The notes beneath the pieces are model-generated. The model was not told where the DNA came from. It did no database searches and saw only the letters and a program-made list of their open reading frames with translations. Both the position numbers and the translations under genes were made by a program. Shown here piece after piece: positions 46,877 to 54,191 of a DNA stretch of 64,000 nucleotides; the first letter of the stretch is position 1; the number at the start of each line of letters is the position of its first letter. The stretch is from Mycobacterium sp. Aquia_213 (GTDB lineage Bacteria; Actinomycetota; Actinomycetes; Mycobacteriales; Mycobacteriaceae): the NCBI RefSeq assembly GCF_026625985.1, contig NZ_CP113116.1:5332001-5396000 (forward strand), in the 5' to 3' direction.

Positions 46877-47878
46877 TCATCCCGGTACAACGATGCCCCT
46901 TTCGATCAGGCTCGTCGCGGTGTCGACAATGGACTCGCGGACAGGCCGCATCGTCCAGCCCAGATCGCGCTGCGCCTTCGCCGCGCTGACGCGGTCGTGC
47001 CGGTCCAGGAAGTACGGGACGATTCGCAGCGACCGGACGAACCGTGCCGATAGTCGAAGCACCCAGCTCGGCACCGTGCGCGTGGGCACACGAAAGCCGC
47101 GGTATTTGAACTCCGCTGCGAGGATGCGTGCGGCATCGGGCATCCATATTTCCTCGCCCGCCAGGATGTACCGGTTGCCCGCGGCCAAGGGCGCCTCCAT
47201 CGCCAGCCGGTGCCCGATGGCGAGGTCCCGGACGTCGACGGGCGCCATCGCCATCCGGGGCGGCCCCGGCACATCCCTGACCAGAAGACGACGCAACAGG
47301 TCCACCGAAGTTCCGACCGACCCTGCGCCCACGGGCCCGAGCACCCAGCCGGGATTGACGACGACCAGCTGGAACCGCTGCGCCGCCGGCAATCCCTCCA
47401 CGAAGTCCCAAGCGGCACGCTCGGCAAGGGTCTTACTCTTTTGGTACGGCGGGCAGCCGTCGACAACAGCCCAATCCGCTTCGGTGCGCACTGTGGGGTC
47501 CCGAGGGTCGTGGCCGGCCGTGATGGCCGCGATCGAGGAGGTCAGCACGACTCGTTTCACGCTGCCACTGGCGGCAGCCGCCCTCAGCACCCGCACAGTG
47601 CCGTTGACCGCGGGCCGGATCAGCTCTTCCTCGTCGTCAGGGGCGGTGGCGGGGAATGGTGATGCCACGTGCAGGACGTAGTCGCAGTCCGCGACGGCTT
47701 CGGCCCACCCGTCGTTTGCATCTAGGTCTGCCCGCACGATCTCGACGCAGAGGGGCAGCGCGGCAATTGTGGTGCGCCGCACGGTCGCCCGCACCAGATA
47801 GCCATGATCCAGCAGTTCCTGAATGACGTGGCCGGCCACGAACCCGGTGCCGCCGGTTACTAGCACACGTTTGGACAT
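46877..47878 (-). CDS. extended SDR / dihydroflavonol reductase-like oxidoreductase
   Basis: 333 residues. NAD(P)-binding motif TGGTGFVAGHVIQELL at 8-23, LHVASPFPA, VVLTSSIAAI and the catalytic YxxxK in PPYQKSKTLAE. The family acts on carbonyl or 3-beta-hydroxysteroid substrates in mycobacteria. ATG 47878 is used. It is divergent from the TetR gene, across a palindromic operator, and probably under its control. Confidence 0.87.
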   Translation of the reverse strand: MSKRVLVTGGTGFVAGHVIQELLDHGYLVRATVRRTTIAALPLCVEIVRADLDANDGWAEAVADCDYVLHVASPFPATAPDDEEELIRPAVNGTVRVLRAAAASGSVKRVVLTSSIAAITAGHDPRDPTVRTEADWAVVDGCPPYQKSKTLAERAAWDFVEGLPAAQRFQLVVVNPGWVLGPVGAGSVGTSVDLLRRLLVRDVPGPPRMAMAPVDVRDLAIGHRLAMEAPLAAGNRYILAGEEIWMPDAARILAAEFKYRGFRVPTRTVPSWVLRLSARFVRSLRIVPYFLDRHDRVSAAKAQRDLGWTMRPVRESIVDTATSLIERGIVVPG

Positions 47879-47906
47879 CCCGTCACTCCGATCCAGGTAG
47901 CCGACG

Positions 47907-47929
47907 ATATGTATGCAGTGTATACATAT
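47907..47929. promoter_or_regulatory. 8-7-8 bp palindrome between SDR and TetR genes, probable operator
   Basis: ATATGTAT at 47907-47914 and its perfect complement ATACATAT at 47922-47929 in an AT-rich gap between two divergent genes. An ATG at 47909 falls inside, which favours the downstream GTG as the TetR start. Confidence 0.65.
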
Positions 47930-47965
47930 GAAATTGCTCGTCAACCAGTCACATATGCTCGGCAG

Positions 47966-48610
47966 GTGCCTGAGGTACGGACCAGCTACCATCACGGAAC
48001 CCTCCGCGAGACCCTGATAGATGTCTGCCTCAATCTCATCGAAACGGAGGGAATCGGTGCGGTGAGTCTGCGCCGGGTGGCCCGACGTGCGGGAGTCAGT
48101 CCCAGGGCGCCCTACAACCACTTCTCGGACCGAGCTGGCCTGCTGGCCGCCGTCTCCGACCGTGGCTTCGCGGAGTTGGCGCGCCAATTGGAACTGGCTG
48201 GCGCCAAAGTCGACCGACCCGTGCCCGCACTGATAGCTATAGTGCGAACGTATCTGAGCTTCGCGCAAGCCAGGCCCGCCTACTTCAGTCTGATGTTCCG
48301 ACCCGAGTTATCCGAGTCGCCCAACGGGCGCGCTGGCCACGAAGCTCGCAACTCCGTCTTTCGAACTGTGGCCGATGTCGTCAGATCCTGTGTGAGCGGC
48401 GAACTGATCGCCGAGACCGACGCCGCGGTGCTCACCGTTGCCCTTTGGGCGTTCGGGCACGGCATGGCGTCCTTATGGACGGACGGTCAATTGACAAAGC
48501 AGGCCATCGATTTGGACCGCACCGTTGACACGCTCGTTGACCAGACCCTGGCATTGTTGGAGCGCTTGCTCAGCGGGGGCGGCAACGGAGACCTCGGCGG
48601 CGATCCATAG
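47966..48610 (+). CDS. TetR-family transcriptional regulator
   Basis: 214 residues. The HTH is SLRRVARRAGVSPRAPYNHFSDRAGLLAAV near residues 34-63, and the C-terminal half has the TetR_C layout (YFSLMFRPELSES, VALWAFGHGMASLW). GTG 47966 is preferred since the upstream ATG is in the operator. It is divergent from the SDR gene and lies in the repeat-bracketed accessory segment. Confidence 0.88.
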   Translation: MPEVRTSYHHGTLRETLIDVCLNLIETEGIGAVSLRRVARRAGVSPRAPYNHFSDRAGLLAAVSDRGFAELARQLELAGAKVDRPVPALIAIVRTYLSFAQARPAYFSLMFRPELSESPNGRAGHEARNSVFRTVADVVRSCVSGELIAETDAAVLTVALWAFGHGMASLWTDGQLTKQAIDLDRTVDTLVDQTLALLERLLSGGGNGDLGGDP

Positions 48611-48664
48611 CGGATCGTCAATCGACGGCAGCAATTCGTTCGTCCGAACCCGATGAGCGTGGCA

Positions 48665-48915
48665 TTTCGATTGCAAGCCAGAGGCCTTCAGCTCCGAGTC
48701 AGCCGCCGTACCGTCTCGCTTGGCGACCGAGGCAAAAGATGCGGCGGTTGACGGTCACGCTGGACCCTACAAACGTGCCATCCGGCTGGGACCGCTAGCA
48801 CCGCGACTGCGGCACGACGGCGTGCTCGAGGCGTTGGCCTCTGCGCTACAACTCGACGAAGCGGAGCGCGATCACCTGTTTCACCTCGCACGCCAATCCG
48901 GGGCGGTGATGTCGG
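48665..48915 (+). pseudogene. fragment of an XRE-type (MmyB-like) regulator
   Basis: A stretch reading PRLRHDGVLEALASALQLDEAERDHLFHLARQSG matches the helical region that follows the DNA-binding domain in XRE/MmyB-like regulators, but the start lacks an intact HTH and the frame to its left is interrupted (a stop near 48745). It is taken as a decayed 3' fragment. The rest of the gap from 48611 has no gene. Confidence 0.5.
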
Positions 48916-48921
48916 GACGGG

Positions 48922-49452
48922 ATGGCAGCATCGGTGAGCGTGACTCCGATAGAGCGGCCGATGCCGCCACTGAACGCCGATGAGCGCACGACGCTGGAGA
49001 GCTGGCTGGACTTCTATCGTGTGACGTTGGCGTTGAAGTGCGAGGGCCTCGATGACGAGCAGTTGCGGGTCGCCTCGGCGCCGCCGTCGAGCTTGACGCT
49101 GCTGGGGCTGGTGCAGCACGCGGCGGAGGTGGAACGGAATTGGTTTCGCCGGGTGCTTGCCGGGGAGGCGGCGCCACCGATTTTCGGGCCTCGGGATCAT
49201 CCCGAAGATCACGACGGGGGATTCGAGGTATCGGCACAGTCGTCGTACCGTGCCGCAGCACGAATCTGGCAGGACGAGATCACGGCTGCGCGCGCCAATT
49301 GCGCTGCCCGTGGGCTTGATGACACGAGCGAGTTCATGGGCAGCGAGGTGAGTCTGCGCTGGATTTACACCCACATGATCGCCGAGTACGCCCGCCATTG
49401 CGGGCATGCCGACCTGATTCGTGAACGTGTCGATGGGATGGCGGGAGTCTGA
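48922..49452 (+). CDS. DinB/DUF664-family protein
   Basis: 176 residues of the DinB four-helix family. The motif SLTLLGLVQHAAEVERNWFRRVLAGE contains one metal-binding His, and LRWIYTHMIAEYARHCGHADLIRERVDG the second and third (HMIAEYARHCGH). Relatives are mycothiol-dependent transferases or hydrolases. ATG 48922 is used; ATG 48961 is the more usual family start. It is within the accessory segment. Confidence 0.82.
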   Translation: MAASVSVTPIERPMPPLNADERTTLESWLDFYRVTLALKCEGLDDEQLRVASAPPSSLTLLGLVQHAAEVERNWFRRVLAGEAAPPIFGPRDHPEDHDGGFEVSAQSSYRAAARIWQDEITAARANCAARGLDDTSEFMGSEVSLRWIYTHMIAEYARHCGHADLIRERVDGMAGV

Positions 49453-49836
49453 CGCCGCGTGCCTTCGCAAGTACGGCACCTATCTCGTCGTGACCGGAAT
49501 CGAGCTTTTCGGCCAGTTCGGCGTAAATCACGCTCATAAGCGCCCTGCTTCCGGCGAGAGCACCTCGCAGTGCGCTGCCAACACCTGCAGCCACTCACTT
49601 CTGACCCGAAGAACATCGGCCACGTTGATGAGTTTAGGGCGGTAACAAGACACGCGGTTGGTTTGACCCTCCTACCTCGCAGTGGCTGTCTCGGCAGCTC
49701 GCCGGACGCCGAGTCCGGTTGGCAACCAGTCGGCAGTAGACCTTGCGGCAACCTTTCGTCACCGCCAGAACCGGCGGTATGAGCTGCAGATTCGTGGCCC
49801 TGCAAACGCAGCTTGGCGCACCAAACGCGCATATAG
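49453..49836. other. gene-poor region with gene debris
   Basis: This region has no convincing gene. On the minus strand 49534-49623 encodes 29 residues (VADVLRVRSEWLQVLAAHCEV-type start) that look like the beginning of an EspC-like small secreted protein and then stops, with another short frame overlapping by ATGA. It ends at the right copy of the 33-bp repeat. Confidence 0.4.
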
Positions 49837-49869
49837 GTTCGTCAGCGTCGAGAAGGTCAACACGTTCTA
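49837..49869 (+). repeat. 33-bp direct repeat, right copy
   Basis: Exact copy of 46520-46552. It lies 24 bp before the GTG of the first membrane protein of the trio. Confidence 0.95.
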
Positions 49870-49893
49870 ACGCTGGTCAGTACGATCGGTGCC

Positions 49894-50376
49894 GTGGCAG
49901 GCCCACCGGACAACTTCAACAACGAGCCGACGCGATATAGAGACGTCGGTAGGGGCGATCGTCCGTCGGCCGATGAACCGCCGCCGCCCGCTGCCGACCC
50001 GGTCGAGCCCCCGCCGGATCCTTTCGACCAGGAGGCCGAGCCCACCCCGTGGTACCGCAAGCCGGTCGGGCTGATCCTCTGGGGCCTGTCGGTGCTGATC
50101 CTGATCGCCCTGATCGTCTACGGCATCATCCAGCTCGTCGGAGACCAGGGCACCACCAGCAACCCGAAGACCACCACGACCACGACGCCGTCGACCACCT
50201 CCACGACGACCACGACCACCACGACGTCGCCGACGCCGACGACCACAACGACGACGACTACGGCGCCACCCACCAGCACCGCCGTCGAGCCACCAGTACA
50301 CGAGCCGAACCAGCAACCCACGCATCGGCGGCACTGGCCGTCGTGGCTTCCGACGACCATCCCCGCGTTGCCCTAA
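49894..50376 (+). CDS. single-pass membrane protein with Thr/Pro-rich ectodomain (trio member 1)
   Basis: 160 residues: acidic, proline-rich cytoplasmic N-terminus, the juxtamembrane motif PWYRKP, one helix (VGLILWGLSVLILIALIVYG) near residues 53-72, a Thr-rich stalk of about 50 residues, and a basic end with RHWPSWLP. The stalk may be O-mannosylated as in other Thr/Pro-rich mycobacterial proteins. It is probably a paralogue of the next gene. GTG 49894 is used; no function is known. Confidence 0.72.
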   Translation: MAGPPDNFNNEPTRYRDVGRGDRPSADEPPPPAADPVEPPPDPFDQEAEPTPWYRKPVGLILWGLSVLILIALIVYGIIQLVGDQGTTSNPKTTTTTTPSTTSTTTTTTTTSPTPTTTTTTTTAPPTSTAVEPPVHEPNQQPTHRRHWPSWLPTTIPALP

Positions 50377-50473
50377 CGAGTTGATTGCAATTAGGTCAAC
50401 GTTTGGCGGCCGATCGGAAGCCGCCCGTGTGGGACCCACCCCGGACCAACCCGCCCCAGTAGTCTCGGCGACC

Positions 50474-50968
50474 ATGGCAAGGCACGCGCCGGCAGACTAT
50501 TTCGTCGACGACGACCCGACCGTCTTCATCCACTACGGAGACGACGACTACGGCAGCGCGGAGCCCGATCCCGACGACCCGATTCCGGGCTGGCGCAAAC
50601 CAATCGCGTTGGCCGGGTGGGGCCTTCTCATCGCGGTGCTGATCGCGCTGATCGTCTGGGGCATCATCCAGCTCATGCACGGCGCCCCGCCACAGGAACC
50701 GGTCACCAACACCACCCCCGTGCCCACCGCTACGACGACGATCCGGCCGTCGAGCGCCACGAGCGTGGCTCCGCCGAGTGAGCAGGCGACCACCACACCC
50801 ACCGACGCTCCGACGGCGTCCACCGAGGACACGCCGCCGTCCGCCAGCACGACCACACCGACCACGCCGTCGCGCGAGGGGTACCCACTGCCCCAGCTGC
50901 CGTCGGTGATCACGCTGCCCGCGCTGCCGGGGCTACCGACCGAGATCACGCTGCCGCCCGGCCTGTGA
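50474..50968 (+). CDS. single-pass membrane protein with Thr/Pro-rich ectodomain (trio member 2)
   Basis: 164 residues. Same plan as trio member 1: acidic N-terminus (DDDYGSAEPDPDDPIPG), the motif GWRKP, one helix (GWGLLIAVLIALIVWGIIQL), then a Thr/Ser/Pro-rich ectodomain ending in LPSVITLPALPGLP. The gap to the Hsp70-like gene is 68 bp. ATG 50474 is the start. Unknown function. Confidence 0.72.
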   Translation: MARHAPADYFVDDDPTVFIHYGDDDYGSAEPDPDDPIPGWRKPIALAGWGLLIAVLIALIVWGIIQLMHGAPPQEPVTNTTPVPTATTTIRPSSATSVAPPSEQATTTPTDAPTASTEDTPPSASTTTPTTPSREGYPLPQLPSVITLPALPGLPTEITLPPGL

Positions 50969-51036
50969 AAAGGGCTCCCACCTAGACTCGCGGGAACTCA
51001 CAGCCGCATTTACGACAACGCACAGAGGTATGCCAG

Positions 51037-52689
51037 ATGTCCGAGTCGCTCGGGTTGTCCATCGGGATGGCCAACCTGGTCGCGGCCCGCGCGGGCGGCG
51101 ATGCGGTGACTCGCCGATCCGTGCTCACCCTGTTTGACCAGCGGACATCCGAAGTCGGCCTACCGGAGGAAAATCCGGACCCGGCCGATTCCGGCCTGGT
51201 GATGCGGGGATTCGTCGAACGGGTCGGGGATCGGACTCCGCTGGTGGCAGCCGACGGCACCAAGTACCTCGGTGACGCGCTGACGGTCGAAGCGCTCGAG
51301 GCGATGGCCCGCACGGTCGATTACGGAACCCCTGTCACGATCGCTGTCCCCGCCTACTGGTCGCCGGAGCAGTCCGCGGCCCTGCGTGAGGAATTCTTTG
51401 CCCAGCCGGGCCTGGCTCCGGGCGGCGTGCCGCCGGCGCTGATCTCCGATGCCACCGCCGCGCTCACCGCGCTGCGGGCCGAACCGGACTTCCCGACCGA
51501 CGGCATCGTCGCGTTGTGCGACTTCGGTGCCAGCGGCACCACCGTCACGCTGAGCGACGCCGGGTCGGACTTTGCGCAGATCGGCCCGTCGGTGCGGTAC
51601 CGCGAATTCTCCGGCGACGGGATCGACCAGCTCATCCTCGACCGCATGCGCGACGTCGTGCCGAGCGACAGCTCAGGCGGCCTGGCCGCCACGTCGCGGA
51701 TGGGATCGCTGACCCGCCTGCTCGATCAATACCGGACCGCCAAGGAAAATCTGTCGACGGCGCCGGTCACCACGGTCCCGGCGGTAACCGGCGAGGATAT
51801 CGAGTTGTCCCGCAACGAATTTGAGGAGCTGATCTCCGGACCGCTAGACGAATTCGTCACGGCACTCGAAAACATCTTGCGGCACAACGAGATTCCGACG
51901 ACAAACCTGGCCGCTGTGGCCACCGTCGGCGGCGGTGCCAGCATTCCGCTGCTCGCCACCCGCCTTTCCGAACGTCTCGGAGTGCCGGTGCACACCGCAC
52001 CCCAACCCGCGTTCACCGCCGCCCTGGGTGCGGCCACCTTCGGTCTGCAACATCCCTCGCCGGGCGCGGTGCCGAGCCCTCCCGTCGACAACGCGACGCA
52101 ATTGGCGCCCGCCGTGCCGGCCGACATGACGCAAGCGATCCCACGCGCCCGGATCGAAGAAGAAGCACCGCTGGCCTGGTCGGAGGACGAAGACGAGGAA
52201 GATCCCGTCCCCTACACCGGTCCCGAGCACAGCGGCCAATATGTCCGCGACGCAATGGGTTTCGAGGATGCGGACGATGAGCCTTACGCCACCGAAGCCC
52301 CGCCGTGGTACAAGCGCCCCGCCGTGGTCTTGAGCCTGGTCGCCGCCGGCGCAGCCATCCTGGTGGCCACGATCCTGGCGTTGACCCTGGGCGAGGAGAA
52401 CCCGAGGCCGGTGCAGACCCCGCCGAGTCAACCGACGGCACCGCCCCCGGAGCAGACCGTGACGATCACCGACACTCCCACCGAGACAGTGATCGCACCA
52501 CCACCGCCACCGACGACCACCAGCCAAGCGCCCGTGACGACGACCACCGAGGCGCCCACTACGACCTATCAACCGCCGACCACGACCTATCAACCGCCGC
52601 CCACCACGACGGTCCCACCGCCCACGACGACGTTTACGCCGCCACTGCCGACCGAACGCGAGCGGCACTGGCCGTGGCGACGCTTCTAA
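51037..52689 (+). CDS. Hsp70-type ATPase domain fused to membrane anchor and Thr/Pro-rich tail (trio member 3)
   Basis: 550 residues. Residues 1-340 are a divergent Hsp70/actin-like ATPase: SLGLSIGMANLVAARAGG (phosphate 1), ISDATAALTALR, LCDFGASGTTVTLSD (phosphate 2), AKENLSTAPVT, and VATVGGGASIPLLATRL (adenosine). There is no Hsp70 substrate-binding domain. An acidic linker is followed by PPWYKRP, one helix (AVVLSLVAAGAAILVATILALTLG) near 430-455 and a Pro/Thr-rich tail ending RERHWPWRRF. The ATPase must sit in the cytoplasm. The stop overlaps iniC's 3' end on the other strand by four bases. It is not DnaK; no function is established to my knowledge. Confidence 0.85.
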   Translation: MSESLGLSIGMANLVAARAGGDAVTRRSVLTLFDQRTSEVGLPEENPDPADSGLVMRGFVERVGDRTPLVAADGTKYLGDALTVEALEAMARTVDYGTPVTIAVPAYWSPEQSAALREEFFAQPGLAPGGVPPALISDATAALTALRAEPDFPTDGIVALCDFGASGTTVTLSDAGSDFAQIGPSVRYREFSGDGIDQLILDRMRDVVPSDSSGGLAATSRMGSLTRLLDQYRTAKENLSTAPVTTVPAVTGEDIELSRNEFEELISGPLDEFVTALENILRHNEIPTTNLAAVATVGGGASIPLLATRLSERLGVPVHTAPQPAFTAALGAATFGLQHPSPGAVPSPPVDNATQLAPAVPADMTQAIPRARIEEEAPLAWSEDEDEEDPVPYTGPEHSGQYVRDAMGFEDADDEPYATEAPPWYKRPAVVLSLVAAGAAILVATILALTLGEENPRPVQTPPSQPTAPPPEQTVTITDTPTETVIAPPPPPTTTSQAPVTTTTEAPTTTYQPPTTTYQPPPTTTVPPPTTTFTPPLPTERERHWPWRRF

Positions 52690-54191
52690 CGCGGCTGAAT
52701 GTGAGAGCCGTGCGCGGCGAAGTCGGCCACCATCGCTTCGGCGCTACGCACCGCGGCCCGGCAGGCCTTGGTGGTGAACGGGTCGTTGAGCGGATGCTCG
52801 GCCCGGCGGCGCCAGCGTTGCGCCGCGGCGAACGCCGCCCGCGGCCCCTCCTGCGGGTCGGCGCCTTGGGGATTCAGACCCAGCCTGCTGGCCGGGCGGG
52901 TGCCCGACCCGCCGATGATGCGACGCAGTGACGCGATTTCATCTTGGTTCAACATCGTTGGGCGAGAAGATAATTGGCTGAGCAGCCGAAGCTCCTCGAA
53001 AGCATGGGTGTCGGCCAGCAGCGGGTCGATATCGGCGATGACATAGGGCGTCGCGACGATCGGGAACGCCTCCACGAACCTGCGCAATGACACCAGCGCG
53101 GTGTGCGCCTTGAGCATGTCGGAGCGTTGCGCGAACTGCTGATCGATGACCTCGCGCAGCGCCACCAGCCCGCTGCGCTCCAGCAATTCGTCGGCCAGCC
53201 CCGCGGCGTCGGCGACACCGGTGGCCAGCACGGCGAGCGAGATCCGCAGACCGAACATGCCGAACCGGTCGAGCAACTGGGCGCGGGTCGCCGCGTCGAC
53301 GGGCAGCGGGCTGTCGACGCGCACGAAACGGTCGACGCTCAGCATGGCCTTGCTCAGTTGGGTCTTATCGGCCGCGGCGAGCTTCTGCAGGGCGATGAAC
53401 TCACTTTGGCGCAGCGTGCGCGCGGTCAGCGCCAGCAGTCCCGAGACCGGCACCACCGCTTGGCAGATGCCCGTCTCGTTCATCTCCTTGGTGAATCGCT
53501 GAGCCACGTCGGCCGCCGACAGCATCGCGTCGATCCGGCCCGCGCCGATCTCGTCGGCCCGCGACGCGACCCCGATGATGCCCAGTGCGCCCGCGGACCC
53601 ACCGACGAGTTGCCCGATCTGCTTGAGCAGGGCGACATCTGCGGCATTGAGGGTGCGCAGCAGGAACACCACCGCGTCCACCCGCGGCACCCCGTCGGGG
53701 GGGACCAGCAGCCGCAGCGTGCGCTCGGAGGCCTCGCGCGTCAGCGACGATGTTCCCGGGGTGTCGATGATGGTGGTGTCGACCAGCTCTTCGGCGGGCC
53801 ACTCGACGTCCAGGTCGGCCACGTCGGCGGGGTTGAGCGTCCGAAAGTCGAACGTCAGCCCGGAGCTGTGATTGATCGGCACATTGGAATGCCTTCCGCC
53901 CCAATGGTTTGCGGTGACCTTCGGGGTGGGCCCGTGCCGGAACCAGGTCACGATCCGGGTCGCTTCGGTGGCATCGGTCGGGGCGATGTCCTGCCCCACC
54001 AAAGCGTTGAGCAGAGTGGACTTTCCGGCCTTGAGGGTGCCGGCCAGGGCGATGCGGATCGGTTCGTTCAGCCGCGCGCCGATGCGGTCCAGTTCGTAGA
54101 AAACCTCGGGTCGGTTCCGGAATGCCGGCTCACCACGGTAGGCCTGGACGGTCCCGCCCAAAATCGCTCGGACTCGATCGCTCGTGCTCAC
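52686..54191 (-). CDS. iniC: dynamin-like GTPase IniC
   Basis: 501 residues. GTPase motifs: G1 ALAGTLKAGKSTLLNALVG at about 48-66, G3 TTIIDTPGTSS, and a G4-like block (VASRADEIG). The second half is a helical dynamin-type stalk. Inducible by cell-wall drugs in M. tuberculosis and thought to act with IniA at the membrane. The GTG start overlaps the iniA stop (GTGA). It is convergent with the Hsp70-like gene. Confidence 0.94.
   Translation of the reverse strand: MSTSDRVRAILGGTVQAYRGEPAFRNRPEVFYELDRIGARLNEPIRIALAGTLKAGKSTLLNALVGQDIAPTDATEATRIVTWFRHGPTPKVTANHWGGRHSNVPINHSSGLTFDFRTLNPADVADLDVEWPAEELVDTTIIDTPGTSSLTREASERTLRLLVPPDGVPRVDAVVFLLRTLNAADVALLKQIGQLVGGSAGALGIIGVASRADEIGAGRIDAMLSAADVAQRFTKEMNETGICQAVVPVSGLLALTARTLRQSEFIALQKLAAADKTQLSKAMLSVDRFVRVDSPLPVDAATRAQLLDRFGMFGLRISLAVLATGVADAAGLADELLERSGLVALREVIDQQFAQRSDMLKAHTALVSLRRFVEAFPIVATPYVIADIDPLLADTHAFEELRLLSQLSSRPTMLNQDEIASLRRIIGGSGTRPASRLGLNPQGADPQEGPRAAFAAAQRWRRRAEHPLNDPFTTKACRAAVRSAEAMVADFAAHGSHIQPR

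Larger units (their letters stand above)
46520..49869. mobile_element. 3.3-kb accessory segment bracketed by 33-bp direct repeats
   Basis: Between the two repeats lie an IS21-like HTH remnant, an SDR gene, a TetR gene, an HTH remnant, a DinB gene and about 400 bp of gene debris. The left repeat completes the lipoprotein gene; the right repeat is directly followed by the membrane-protein trio. This is the structure left when DNA integrates at the 3' end of a gene and remakes its end. No integrase is present, so a decayed element or a recombination duplication are both possible. Confidence 0.55.

Noticed and set aside
49334..49537. minus-strand 67-codon frame overlapping the DinB 3' end
   Set aside because: The first 30 residues look coding but the rest is antisense to DinB; treated as debris.
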